From Exiguobacterium sp. J17977 (lineage in GTDB: Bacteria > Bacillota > Bacilli > Exiguobacteriales > Exiguobacteriaceae), in the NCBI RefSeq assembly GCF_018616375.1, contig NZ_JAEQBB010000004.1:1-64000 (forward strand): 64,000 nucleotides of DNA, in the 5' to 3' direction. How positions within the stretch are numbered: the stretch's first letter is position 1; each line of letters begins with the position of its first letter. The notes under the pieces are model-generated. The model had not been told where the DNA came from, did not search any database, and saw only the letters and a program-made list of their open reading frames with translations. Shown here in pieces: positions 14,312-22,687 of this stretch. A program made the position numbers and the translations under genes.

Positions 14312-15166
14312 TCAATTGACCCTTAAATGGGCGACGACGTCATCGACTGGCATCGCCGTCCGGTAAGACAGTTCATCAATCGCTTGGAGTATCGGGAGCG
14401 GCAACGGTTTCCAAAGCCCCGCTTCTTTCAATTGTGCGGACAAGCCGTCGAGCTCCGGTTGATTGACGTCCGTGCCGTGGCGATAGCCTTCGCGCATTGC
14501 CTCGTGTAACTCATAGGCGGTCTGACAGAGCGTCGTCGTCTCTTGAAGCCAGTCCTCTTCGTGAAATCCGTGCTGTATGACATCAAACAATTTCCCGAGT
14601 TTCTCGAACCGCTCGTCGGCGACGCCGTAAAACAATAAGTTCAGCTCGGTCTCGAATGACTCGATGAGCGTCGTCGTCTGTCTAAACGGTCGGAACGCTT
14701 GGAGCAGTTCGTGATAATACCATGACTGGTCGCGGAGCGGTCGTCTGAACCGGTCCCACACTTGTCTCCCGGCAGACTCGACGTCGAGTCGAATCGAACG
14801 AAGGTTATGTAACTTGTCCGCCGCCAAGAGCGCCACTTCATCATACTGCATCGTCTGGACGTGTTGAACCGTCATCCGTTTCCGCTCTTCCCATGACAGG
14901 TGCTTCCCGGGTTCGGACACTGCTTCGACGAGTCGTCTCACTACGCTTCCGAATCGTTCCTCGATCTCTTCAGGTGTCGTCAACGTGTCTTCAAGCAAAT
15001 CGTGGAGCAGGCCGGCCGCCACGACCGGGACCGGTTGCCGGTCTTCAACGAGCAACATCGACACGGCGACGGGATGGGTCAAGTAGGGAATATTCGTTCC
15101 TTTTCGAAACTGTCCGTCGTGTCGGACGGCCGCGAATCGGAGTGCCTCTTCAATCAACTGGTGCAC
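14312..15166 (-). CDS. HD-domain protein, small alarmone hydrolase-like
   Basis: 284 residues. The N-terminal 150 residues match the RelA/SpoT hydrolase (HD) region: RHDGQFRKG, the PYLTHPVAV block with the first ligand, LLHDLLED with the HD pair, and LLAADKLHNL with the last aspartate. No synthetase, TGS or ACT domain follows; the C-terminal part is a helical region of unknown role. It may hydrolyse (p)ppGpp or another nucleotide. The start is GTG at 15166, preceded by GAAGGAGGAATCGCC; the upstream ATG at 15205 lacks such a site. Confidence 0.75.
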   Translation of the reverse strand: MHQLIEEALRFAAVRHDGQFRKGTNIPYLTHPVAVSMLLVEDRQPVPVVAAGLLHDLLEDTLTTPEEIEERFGSVVRRLVEAVSEPGKHLSWEERKRMTVQHVQTMQYDEVALLAADKLHNLRSIRLDVESAGRQVWDRFRRPLRDQSWYYHELLQAFRPFRQTTTLIESFETELNLLFYGVADERFEKLGKLFDVIQHGFHEEDWLQETTTLCQTAYELHEAMREGYRHGTDVNQPELDGLSAQLKEAGLWKPLPLPILQAIDELSYRTAMPVDDVVAHLRVN

Positions 15167-15278
15167 GGCGATTCCTCCTTCAATGGGTTGATAAAGCGTC
15201 CCCATCCTTTACCCGTGCCTAGTCCTATCTACTCACATCTGTTGTTAAAACATAGGGTAATGGTCCCGGTTAGACGAA

Positions 15279-15983
15279 TTACGGCTCATAAATCATCTTC
15301 TTCGTCATCCCGCCGTCAACGACGAGGTTATGCCCGTTGACGAAATCGTTCTGTTCATCAATCAAATAGGCGACCGCACGGACGATATCATCCGGTTTCC
15401 CGACCCGGCCCGACGGATGTTGCGCATGATCGATGTCACGGAGCGGCTCGTCCGACGTGTGGATCCAACCGGGACTGATCGCATTCACCGTGATCGGGCG
15501 ATCCACGAGCGAGACCGCCATCGAGTGGGTCAATGATACGATGCCGCCTTTTGACGCGCCGTACGCTTCCCAATCTGGTTCGTTTTGAAGGGAGCGCGTC
15601 GAGGCCAGGTTGATGATGCGGCCATATTCCGCTCCCTCGTTCAACGTTAAGAACGCCTTGGCACAAGCGAACGTCCCGACGAGGTTGACGTCAATCACCT
15701 GCTTGAACGTCTCGACGTCAAGTTCAGCCATCGGTTTGACGAGTGACGAGACGCCGCCATTATTGATGAGCACGTGAGCGATACCGACTTGGCGCTGAAT
15801 GTCAGTGAATACGCGAGCAATCGCCTCATGGTCGCCCAAATCCAGCTCGTGGAACGTCACTCCGTCCAGTTGCGGGTCGTCGCCTTTATCAAGTCCGATG
15901 ACGTGATACGTCTCGCGGAAATGACGTGCCAATTCATGTCCGATGCCTTGGCTGACACCTGTGATAATCATAACTTGTTTCAT
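15279..15983 (-). CDS. SDR-family NAD(P)-dependent oxidoreductase
   Basis: 234 residues. Classical short-chain dehydrogenase features: cofactor loop TGVSQGIGHE near the start, an NNGG block (INNGGVSS), catalytic YxxxK (YGASKGG) and a PG motif (ISPGWIH). The aspartate after the second strand (GLDKG) favours NAD(H). The substrate is unknown and the neighbours do not suggest one. A start ATG at 15989 sits too close to AGGAGGG; the one at 15983 is well placed. Confidence 0.88.
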   Translation of the reverse strand: MKQVMIITGVSQGIGHELARHFRETYHVIGLDKGDDPQLDGVTFHELDLGDHEAIARVFTDIQRQVGIAHVLINNGGVSSLVKPMAELDVETFKQVIDVNLVGTFACAKAFLTLNEGAEYGRIINLASTRSLQNEPDWEAYGASKGGIVSLTHSMAVSLVDRPITVNAISPGWIHTSDEPLRDIDHAQHPSGRVGKPDDIVRAVAYLIDEQNDFVNGHNLVVDGGMTKKMIYEP

Positions 15984-16032
15984 ATACATCCCTCCTGCAC
16001 ACTCACATACCCGGATTCGATGAATTTGAGTC

Positions 16033-16581
16033 CTAGCCGTTCGTCCAAAGCCGCTGGTCGGACGTCGTCACGACCGTCGCACCGGCCTCGAGGGCGGCCT
16101 CGACTTCCTCGGTCGACGAAATCAGTCCGCCGGCGAAGACCGGGATTCCGGTTTCCGCCTTCACGGCTCGGATATATTTCGGGACGAGACCCGGTAACAC
16201 TTCAATATAGTCCGGTTGCGTCCGCTTGATGAGACGATAGCTTCGCTCGAGCGAGCTCGAATCGATTAAAAACAAACGTTGGACCGTTTTGACCTGTTTT
16301 TGCTTCGCTTTTAAAATGACGCTTCCTTTCGTCGAGATGATGCCGTACGGACGATACGTCTGACAAATATACTCGGTCGCATACTCGTCTGCCTTCAATC
16401 CTTGAATCAAATCGAGATGAACGAAGACGTGTTTGTCGTGGGCCGCCAATAATTGAAACACGGCATCGAGCCGGGCGACGTGCACTTCGAGCAGGACACC
16501 GATGTTGAACGGGCCCGTCACAAACTTCTCGAGGTCACGCATATCACGCAAGGCGGGTAAAATCGTTTGACCTTCTATCAT
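16033..16581 (-). CDS. glpP: Glycerol-3-phosphate-responsive antiterminator GlpP
   Basis: 182 residues, full length for GlpP. It has the TIM-barrel-like blocks VHLDLIQGLKADEYATEYI, STKGS, and VLPGLVPKYI followed by GLISSTEEVEAALEAGA. In B. subtilis GlpP binds glycerol-3-phosphate and leader mRNA of glpFK, glpD and others to allow read-through. No glp gene lies within this window, so its targets must be elsewhere. AAGGACGTGTTCAT precedes the ATG. It may share transcription with the SDR gene downstream (49-base gap). Confidence 0.9.
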   Translation of the reverse strand: MIEGQTILPALRDMRDLEKFVTGPFNIGVLLEVHVARLDAVFQLLAAHDKHVFVHLDLIQGLKADEYATEYICQTYRPYGIISTKGSVILKAKQKQVKTVQRLFLIDSSSLERSYRLIKRTQPDYIEVLPGLVPKYIRAVKAETGIPVFAGGLISSTEEVEAALEAGATVVTTSDQRLWTNG

Positions 16582-16707
16582 ATGAACACGTCCTTTTTCT
16601 CATATCCTACTTTCATTATTTGAATAACGCGGACCGGAAATCAAGGTTTACCGATTCAATATAGCGGGAAAATAATTTTAACTTATGCACAGAGAGGAAG
16701 TAGCGAT

Positions 16708-17127
16708 ATGGTCAATGAAGTGGAAGTACGAATCGAGACACCGACACCGGAGGAACATCAGCGTCTTCGGGTCATCGCCGGGATGCCGAAACGTTCCGAC
16801 TCGGGGACGGTGAAAGGACTGGCCAATACGCTATATGGCGTCTGTCTGTATAAAGACGACCAGATGGTCGGGATGGGCCGTGTCGTCGGCGACGGCGGGA
16901 TGGTGTTCCACCTCGTCGATATCGTCGTCGACCCGGAGTGTCAGGGGCTCGGGCTCGGAAAATTGATTGTGGAGCAATTGATGGATTGGATTTTACAAGA
17001 AGCCGACGAGACGGCCATCATCAGTCTGATTGCGGACATCCCAGCCGACGGGCTGTATCGTCAATTCGGCTTTGATTATTCGCGCCCGGAATCAGTCGGG
17101 ATGGAATATCAATGGAACCGAGACTGA
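16708..17127 (+). CDS. GNAT-family N-acetyltransferase
   Basis: 139 residues. Motif A of the GNAT fold is clear (DIVVDPECQGLGLGKLIVEQLMDWI, key residues Q-x-x-G-x-G), followed by a strand and a YRQFGF block. Similar small Bacillales acetyltransferases are annotated as YjcF/Aac-like without known substrate. AGAGAGGAAGTAGCG precedes the ATG. It lies 40 bases ahead of the antiporter gene on the same strand and may be co-transcribed. Confidence 0.85.
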   Translation: MVNEVEVRIETPTPEEHQRLRVIAGMPKRSDSGTVKGLANTLYGVCLYKDDQMVGMGRVVGDGGMVFHLVDIVVDPECQGLGLGKLIVEQLMDWILQEADETAIISLIADIPADGLYRQFGFDYSRPESVGMEYQWNRD

Positions 17128-17167
17128 TTCGTTGCCCCGTACACCTATCTGATCGAGGGGGTGTCGT

Positions 17168-18343
17168 ATGGAACTGAACATGATCGTCCTGCTCGGTCTG
17201 GCGCTAGCCGTCATCTCCGTGCTCAGTCTCATCATCGAGCGATTATTCTTTCCAAGTATTCTTGCCTTTATCGCCATCGGTGTCGCCGTTGGCTTCTTTT
17301 GGGACGGAAACGAGGTCTTTAAAATCGCCGGCGAAATCGGGATTATCCTGTTATTCTTTTTACTCGGTTTAAAGTTTCCGCTCGGCGAGTTGATGAAGCG
17401 CCTCAAAAAGGTGTGGAAGGCAGGCGTTTTGGATATCTTGCTCGCCTTTGGCGTCACGATCGGGATTGCCATGCTGTTCGGACTTGATTTTTCACAATCT
17501 TTTTTAATCGGTGCCGTCTTGTTTGCGACGAGCTCGTCGATTTCGGCACGCATGCTCGAACGTCATGCCGATAAACATGAAGATGTGAAGGAGTTCGTCT
17601 TGGCGTTACTCATTTTCGAGGACATCTTCGCCCCGCTCATCCTGACCGTCGCACCGTTCATTATCCAAGATGAACCGATTGAAGTGTCCGATATCGGGAA
17701 AGTCTTAGCCGGGTTTCTCATCTTTGGCGTGTTGCTCTTTATCGGATCACGTTTCGTCAAAAAGCAACCGAAAATCGCCAAACATCTGCTGCGGCAAGAT
17801 GACGCGAGCATCGGTTTGATCGGCTTGATTCTATTTTTCGCCGGAATCGGAATGGTGTTCGGACTGTCCGAGATTCTCGGTGCGTTCATCGCCGGGATCA
17901 TGCTAGCGGGCATCCACGACGTCCGCCCGTTGAAACGGTTGACCGTCCCCGTGCGCGATTTGTTTTTACCGATTTTCTTCATCTCGTTCGGAATTTCAAT
18001 CAACCTGGAACAAGGCGTCATCGTCAACACGCTCTTCTTCGTCTTAATCGTCTGGGGTGTGTTATCGAAATGGATCGTCGGCCGCGTTGGGGGACGTCTG
18101 TATGGCTTGACACGTGTTCAAGCCAACGAGGCGGGTTTCTCGCTCGCTCCGCGCGGGGAGTTCTCGATTCTTTTCACGGCCCTATCGAACGGGGCGATCA
18201 ACCTGTTCGTCGGACTATATATTTTCGTCTCGGCTATCATCGGCATCGTCTTGTTCCGCTTCTCTGAGATTTTAGCCGCCAAAACGGAAGAAAAACTTGA
18301 AAGAGTCTTGCCCGACGAAAACAAGGATGATTCAAATCGATGA
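17168..18343 (+). CDS. CPA2-family monovalent cation:H+ antiporter
   Basis: 391 residues, about 12 membrane segments filling the chain. The Na+/H+-exchanger fold motifs include EIGIILLFFLLGLKFPLGEL, ATSSSISARML, the ion-site region LALLIFEDIFAPL and GAFIAGIMLAG. It ends with a short hydrophilic tail. It resembles the KefB/YhaU (KhtU) type of K+ or Na+ efflux protein but lacks fused TrkA-N and TrkA-C domains, and no separate KhtT-like subunit lies beside it. GATCGAGGGGGTGTC precedes the ATG. The transported ion cannot be read from the sequence. Confidence 0.85.
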   Translation: MELNMIVLLGLALAVISVLSLIIERLFFPSILAFIAIGVAVGFFWDGNEVFKIAGEIGIILLFFLLGLKFPLGELMKRLKKVWKAGVLDILLAFGVTIGIAMLFGLDFSQSFLIGAVLFATSSSISARMLERHADKHEDVKEFVLALLIFEDIFAPLILTVAPFIIQDEPIEVSDIGKVLAGFLIFGVLLFIGSRFVKKQPKIAKHLLRQDDASIGLIGLILFFAGIGMVFGLSEILGAFIAGIMLAGIHDVRPLKRLTVPVRDLFLPIFFISFGISINLEQGVIVNTLFFVLIVWGVLSKWIVGRVGGRLYGLTRVQANEAGFSLAPRGEFSILFTALSNGAINLFVGLYIFVSAIIGIVLFRFSEILAAKTEEKLERVLPDENKDDSNR

Positions 18344-18388
18344 AACGACAAGGACCGATCTTCGTATGAGGATCGGTCCTTGTCGTTT
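18343..18388. terminator. Bidirectional terminator, antiporter / dedA
   Basis: Arms of about 18 bases, starting AAACGACAAGGACCGATC, around a short loop. It overlaps the ends of both convergent genes. Confidence 0.9.
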
Positions 18389-19016
18389 AGAATGAAGAGG
18401 CCTGCTTGGCCTGTTTCTTCTTCCGCTTTTTGCGCCAAATGAAAAACACGATCAGCCCGACTGCCAAAAGGCCGTAAATGGCATACGAGTAGACATCCAA
18501 ATAACTTAAAATCGATTCCCAATTCTCACCGACGCGAATCCCGATATAGATGAGAATCGTATTCCAAATCACCGTCCCCGCCGTACTGAGCACTAAAAAT
18601 TTCAAGAACGGCATATTCGACATACCGGCCGGGATTGAAATCAAACTCCGCACGACAGGCATCAAGCGTCCAAAGAACACCATCCATCCTCCGTATTTAT
18701 CGAACCAGGCGTCGGCACGATGCACGTCGGCGATGTCGAGCCGAATCCATTTGCCATACCGTTTCGTCCACTTCTCAATCTGCTCGACGTCCAAATATAG
18801 ACCGATGCCGTACAATAGGACCGCACCTAGGATGGCGCCTGCCGTCGCTGCGAAGATGACGAGCGGGACGATCAAATCGGTCTTCACGGCGAAAAAACCG
18901 CCGAATAAGAGCACGACCTCCGAAGGAATCGGTGGGAATACGTTCTCAATGAAAATCATGAACGCGATGCCAAAGTAACCGAACTGTTCAATGACCTGGA
19001 TCATCCAGTCTCTCAT
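18387..19016 (-). CDS. DedA-family membrane protein
   Basis: 209 residues of the SNARE-associated/DedA family. The N-terminal block FIENVFPPIPSEVVLLFGG and the later FGRLMPVVRSLISIPAGMSNMP are the family signatures; the conserved acidic residue (E in PSE) and arginines are present. DedA proteins flip lipids such as undecaprenyl phosphate or phosphatidylethanolamine across the membrane. The C-terminus is very basic (KKRKKKQ). GGAGGGTGAAGCAA precedes the ATG at 19016; the longer frame is rejected. Confidence 0.9.
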   Translation of the reverse strand: MRDWMIQVIEQFGYFGIAFMIFIENVFPPIPSEVVLLFGGFFAVKTDLIVPLVIFAATAGAILGAVLLYGIGLYLDVEQIEKWTKRYGKWIRLDIADVHRADAWFDKYGGWMVFFGRLMPVVRSLISIPAGMSNMPFLKFLVLSTAGTVIWNTILIYIGIRVGENWESILSYLDVYSYAIYGLLAVGLIVFFIWRKKRKKKQAKQASSF

Positions 19017-19117
19017 TTGCTTCACCCTCCAATAGTTCCTACTATACCCGTCACGCCCGGTCAAAAACCGCTGCAACATGTTAAAATGAAGTACTTGAAG
19101 GAAAGCGAGGACATGAT

Positions 19118-19675
19118 ATGACTGAAGTTACACGTTGCCCATGGTGCGGCACTGACCCGTTGTACGTTCGTTATCACGACGAAGAATGGGGCAAGCCCGT
19201 CCATGATGATTTAAAGCATTTCGAATGTTTGACGCTCGAGAGCGCTCAGGCCGGTCTCAGCTGGATCACCATCTTACGTAAACGCGAGCATTACCGAGAC
19301 GCCTATGCCAATTTTGATGTCGTGACCGTCGCCTCGTTCGATGAGTCGGATGTGGAACGATTGATGACCAATCCAGGTCTGGTCCGAAACCGTCGTAAAA
19401 TCGAGGCGTCCATCAATAACGCCAAGCGTTTCATCGAGATTCAACAAGAGTTCGGGACGTTCGATGCCTACATTTGGTCGTTCGTCGACAACACGGTGAT
19501 TCGCAACGAGTGGGAATCGACCGACGACATCCCTGCCTCGACCGAATTGTCTCAGCAAGTGAGCAAAGACTTGAAGCGTCGCGGGTTCAAATTTTTAGGC
19601 CCGACGACCGTCTATGCCCATCTGCAAGCGACGGGTCTCATCAACGACCATCTCACATCTTGCTTCGCTAAATAA
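19118..19675 (+). CDS. tag: DNA-3-methyladenine glycosylase I
   Basis: 185 residues. CPWCGTDPLYVRYHDEEWG opens the protein, with zinc-ligand candidates Cys10 and His20 near the start and His178 and Cys182 at the end (NDHLTSC), as in E. coli Tag. The helical core carries LTLESAQAGLSW and the lesion-binding region. It removes 3-methyladenine from alkylated DNA. GGAAAGCGAGGAC precedes the ATG. Monocistronic. Confidence 0.93.
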   Translation: MTEVTRCPWCGTDPLYVRYHDEEWGKPVHDDLKHFECLTLESAQAGLSWITILRKREHYRDAYANFDVVTVASFDESDVERLMTNPGLVRNRRKIEASINNAKRFIEIQQEFGTFDAYIWSFVDNTVIRNEWESTDDIPASTELSQQVSKDLKRRGFKFLGPTTVYAHLQATGLINDHLTSCFAK

Positions 19676-19727
19676 TTTGATTATTTGGTCAATCGTCAAA
19701 CAAAATCGTGCACTTCATTCATTTTTG

Positions 19728-19743
19728 TGACAAAATTTTGTCA
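19728..19743. promoter_or_regulatory. 16-bp perfect palindrome upstream of putP
   Basis: TGACAAAATTTTGTCA lies 56 bases before the putP start and 18 bases ahead of the cre site. It is likely an operator for a dimeric repressor or activator. I cannot assign it to a known regulator. Confidence 0.5.
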
Positions 19744-19761
19744 TGGTGCAATCCATAAGGT

Positions 19762-19776
19762 TTGAAAGCGTTTTCA
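19762..19776. promoter_or_regulatory. cre site (CcpA operator) of putP
   Basis: TTGAAAGCGTTTTCA fits the full WTGNAANCGNWNNCW consensus. It lies 22 bases before the putP start codon, a position where CcpA would block transcription when preferred sugars are present. Confidence 0.8.
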
Positions 19777-19798
19777 TAATGAATGAGGGGGATGTTGT

Positions 19799-21286
19799 AT
19801 GAACGGTGTATTGATTTCGATTACAGTGTATATGGCGCTCATGGTGTTACTCGGTGTCATCGCCTATCGGCGGACTGAGAGCATCGGCGACTATATGCTA
19901 GGAGGACGCGGCCTTGGTCCGGCCGTGGCTGCCTTATCAGCCGGTGCTTCCGATATGAGTGGTTGGCTATTGATGGGATTGCCGGGGGCGATGTTCGCGA
20001 CCGGACTCTCGAGCGGATGGATCGTCATCGGGTTGACGATCGGTGCTTACTTGAACTGGTTGCTCGTCGCACCTCGCTTGCGGACATATTCGTATTTGTC
20101 CGAGGATGCCATCACGATTCCAGATTTCTTTGAGAAACGATTTAAAGACTCACGTGGGACGCTCCGGACGTTCTCAGCGGCCGTGACACTCGTATTCTTC
20201 ACGCTTTATGCCACGAGCGGGTTCGTGGCCGGCGGCCGCTTGTTCGAAGCCGTCTTTGACATCAATTTCGGGACTGGTGTCGTCATTTTGGCTTCGATTA
20301 TCATTTTGTATACGTTCATCGGCGGCTTTTTGGCCGTCAGTTGGACCGACTTCGTCCAAGGACTCATCATGTTGTTCGCGCTCATCCTCGTACCGGCCAT
20401 CGCCATCACGGCGACCGATGGCGTGAGTGCCGCGTTCCAGACGATCGGTGATATCGATGAGGCGCTACTTGATCCATTGACGGGTCAATCGCTCATCGGC
20501 ATCGTCTCGCTATTCGCTTGGGGACTCGGTTATTTCGGACAACCGCATATCATTGTCCGTTTTATGGCCATCGAAAAGTTGCAGGATATCAAGAAGGCAC
20601 GACGAATCGGCATCTCGTGGATGTTGTTCACCGTCGTCGGGGCGATGGCGACCGGACTGTTCGGCCTCGCCTACTATACCCAGCGCGGGCTTGAAATCGA
20701 TAACCCGGAAAATGTTTTCATCAATTTATCTGATTTGTTGTTTGTCGATCTCATCACCGGCGTGTTACTCGCAGCCTTGCTCGCTGCCATCATGTCGACG
20801 ATCTCGTCACAGCTCCTCGTCTCATCGAGTGCCGCGACGACCGATTTCTATCAGAAGTTCTTCCGAAAAGACGCCGGCGACCGCGAACTCGTCATGGTTG
20901 GCCGAATCACGGTCATCCTCGTCTCGTTGATTTCGATTTGGCTCGCGTTCGGGGCGGATGACACGATTTTGAACTTGGTCGGCTATGCTTGGGCCGGGTT
21001 CGGCTCGTCATTCGGGCCACTCATCTTGTTCAGCCTGTTCTGGAAACGGACGACGCGTCAAGGCGCACTGGCCGGCATGTTGACCGGTGCGTTCATCGTC
21101 ATCGTCTGGAAAAACTTTGCTGCCGATTGGTTCGGGACCTTCGGTGAGCTATATGAGATGATTCCAGCATTCTTATTGTCGAGCCTCGCCATCTATGTCG
21201 TCAGTTTGATGACACCACCGCCGAGCACGACCATCACGAACGAGTTCGAGGAGATGGAACACATCTTGAAGACAGAACGAATTTAA
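19799..21286 (+). CDS. putP: Sodium/proline symporter PutP
   Basis: 495 residues, 13 predicted membrane segments, of the sodium:solute symporter family. The PutP-type blocks are GGRGLGPAVAALSAGASDMSGWLLMGLPGA, GGRLFEAVFD and QLLVSSSAATTDFYQKFF. It imports proline with Na+, for nutrition or osmoprotection. AATGAGGGGGATGTT precedes the ATG. A cre site and an unassigned palindrome lie upstream, but no putB/putC catabolic genes follow, so osmotic use or a distant catabolic operon is possible. Confidence 0.9.
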   Translation: MNGVLISITVYMALMVLLGVIAYRRTESIGDYMLGGRGLGPAVAALSAGASDMSGWLLMGLPGAMFATGLSSGWIVIGLTIGAYLNWLLVAPRLRTYSYLSEDAITIPDFFEKRFKDSRGTLRTFSAAVTLVFFTLYATSGFVAGGRLFEAVFDINFGTGVVILASIIILYTFIGGFLAVSWTDFVQGLIMLFALILVPAIAITATDGVSAAFQTIGDIDEALLDPLTGQSLIGIVSLFAWGLGYFGQPHIIVRFMAIEKLQDIKKARRIGISWMLFTVVGAMATGLFGLAYYTQRGLEIDNPENVFINLSDLLFVDLITGVLLAALLAAIMSTISSQLLVSSSAATTDFYQKFFRKDAGDRELVMVGRITVILVSLISIWLAFGADDTILNLVGYAWAGFGSSFGPLILFSLFWKRTTRQGALAGMLTGAFIVIVWKNFAADWFGTFGELYEMIPAFLLSSLAIYVVSLMTPPPSTTITNEFEEMEHILKTERI

Positions 21287-21293
21287 GACTCAG

Positions 21294-21325
21294 AGTGCCA
21301 TGCTACTATAGCCTGGCACTTTTTT
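21294..21325 (+). terminator. Terminator of putP
   Basis: AGTGCCA and TGGCACT arms around a 13-base loop, followed by six T. Confidence 0.82.
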
Positions 21326-21385
21326 CTTGTGCCCTGACAAGGATATTCTTCACCCATGGCGAATGAATGGAGTAGTCCAGTTTGA

Positions 21386-22561
21386 ATGACACGAAAGGAA
21401 GTGACTCGTCCGTTGAAACAAGTAATCCCGTATAAACAAGCGATGTTGACCTTGCCCCTCCTCCTTCTGTTCGGCTGCGCGACCGCCGACGTCGAGACGT
21501 CTCCAGAGCAAACGGAGACCCCGGCTCCAGAGACCGAGGCGGAAGCCCCGGCACCCGTTCCGGAAGAACCAGAACCCGTCGTGACGACGACGTCGCTCTA
21601 TGCAATCGGCGACATCTTGTTACATGACAGCGTGTATAACGCCGCCAAGAGCGGAGACGGCTATGATTTCACCGCCGCCTTCGAACCGATCGCCCCGATT
21701 TTGACCGAGGCCGATATCGCCATCGCCAACCAGGAGAGCATGATCGGCGGCAGTGGGATCGGGTTATCGAGTTATCCCGCCTTCAACAGTCCGTATGAAG
21801 TCGGCGACGCGCTCCAAGACGCTGGAGTCGACTTGGTGACGACGGCAAACAACCATACGCTCGACCGAGGAGTCACGGCCATCGAGAACTCGATCGCGCA
21901 CTGGAACGAGATTGGCATGCCGTACACTGGCTCCTTCTTATCGGAGGCGGATAAGGCCGAGTTGCGGACGTTGACTGAGAATGACATCTCATTTGCCTTC
22001 CTTGCCTATACGTACGGCACGAACGGTGTCGTCCCGAAGCAACCCTATCACGTCAATTATATCGATCTCGAGGCGATGACCCCTGAAATCGAAGCGGCCG
22101 AACAAGCGGCCGATATCACGGTCGTCTCGCTTCATTTCGGGAACGAATATGAGACGCTCCCGAACGAGGCGCAACAGACGCTCGTCCAACAACTGTCCGA
22201 CCTCGGGGTCGACCTCATCATCGGCCATCATCCGCACGTCCTCCAACCGGTGGCCTGGGTGAATGGCGCTGAAGGGAATCGGACGTTCGTTGCCTACTCG
22301 CTCGGCAACTTCCTGTCCGGCCAACAAGGGGACGACCGGAATACGGGTGGCATCGTCGGCATCGACGTCGTCAAGACGGTCGAGGACGATAAGGAGACGA
22401 TTGAACTCGCCAACCCGATGTTTTATCCGACGTTCACTCGTCGCTCTAGCGTGGAAGGTCCGTTCGAGGTCGTACCGCTCCAGACCGGCAAGCCGGAGCT
22501 GTTCGAGGCCACGAGCCAACACATGTCCCAATGGATGCCCGAGCTCGAAATCGTCCAATGA
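21386..22561 (+). CDS. CapA-family lipoprotein (PGA_cap metallophosphatase-like)
   Basis: 391 residues. A lipoprotein signal ends with a lipobox LLFGC near residue 31, then a low-complexity linker rich in E, P, T and A. The rest (about 65-390) is the CapA/poly-gamma-glutamate synthesis domain with AIGDILLHD, NQES, TANNHTLDRG, SLHFGNEYE and GHHPHVLQP. The fold is calcineurin-like, and the role is probably on wall-associated or capsule polymers outside the cell. The start is uncertain: the ATG at 21386 lacks a ribosome site, while a TTG at 21413 lies after AAAGGAAGTG. No other cap/pgs gene is near. Confidence 0.88.
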   Translation: MTRKEVTRPLKQVIPYKQAMLTLPLLLLFGCATADVETSPEQTETPAPETEAEAPAPVPEEPEPVVTTTSLYAIGDILLHDSVYNAAKSGDGYDFTAAFEPIAPILTEADIAIANQESMIGGSGIGLSSYPAFNSPYEVGDALQDAGVDLVTTANNHTLDRGVTAIENSIAHWNEIGMPYTGSFLSEADKAELRTLTENDISFAFLAYTYGTNGVVPKQPYHVNYIDLEAMTPEIEAAEQAADITVVSLHFGNEYETLPNEAQQTLVQQLSDLGVDLIIGHHPHVLQPVAWVNGAEGNRTFVAYSLGNFLSGQQGDDRNTGGIVGIDVVKTVEDDKETIELANPMFYPTFTRRSSVEGPFEVVPLQTGKPELFEATSQHMSQWMPELEIVQ

Positions 22562-22562
22562 A

Positions 22563-22594
22563 GGATCACTTTTCACAAGTGATTCTTTTTTTTT
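22563..22594 (+). terminator. Terminator of the CapA-family gene
   Basis: GATCACTT and AAGTGATTC hairpin followed by a run of nine T. Confidence 0.88.
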
Positions 22595-22604
22595 GCCAAA
22601 AAGG

Positions 22605-22633
22605 TTGCTTTACGGAGAAGCATACGTTAGAGT
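22605..22633 (+). promoter_or_regulatory. Promoter of argGH
   Basis: TTGCTT, 17 bases, TAGAGT, directly followed by two ARG-box-like elements. Confidence 0.7.
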
Positions 22634-22638
22634 AATTC

Positions 22639-22672
22639 GTATATTTATAAATACAGATGAATAATTATGTAT
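22639..22672. promoter_or_regulatory. Tandem ARG boxes (ArgR/AhrC operator) of argGH
   Basis: Two AT-rich imperfect palindromes two bases apart: GTATATTTATAAATAC (22639-22654) and ATGAATAATTATGTAT (22657-22672). Both resemble the TGAATAAAAATTCA-type ArgR box and sit over the transcription start, where arginine-bound ArgR would repress. Confidence 0.65.
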
Positions 22673-22687
22673 AAGGGGTGTAAGGAA

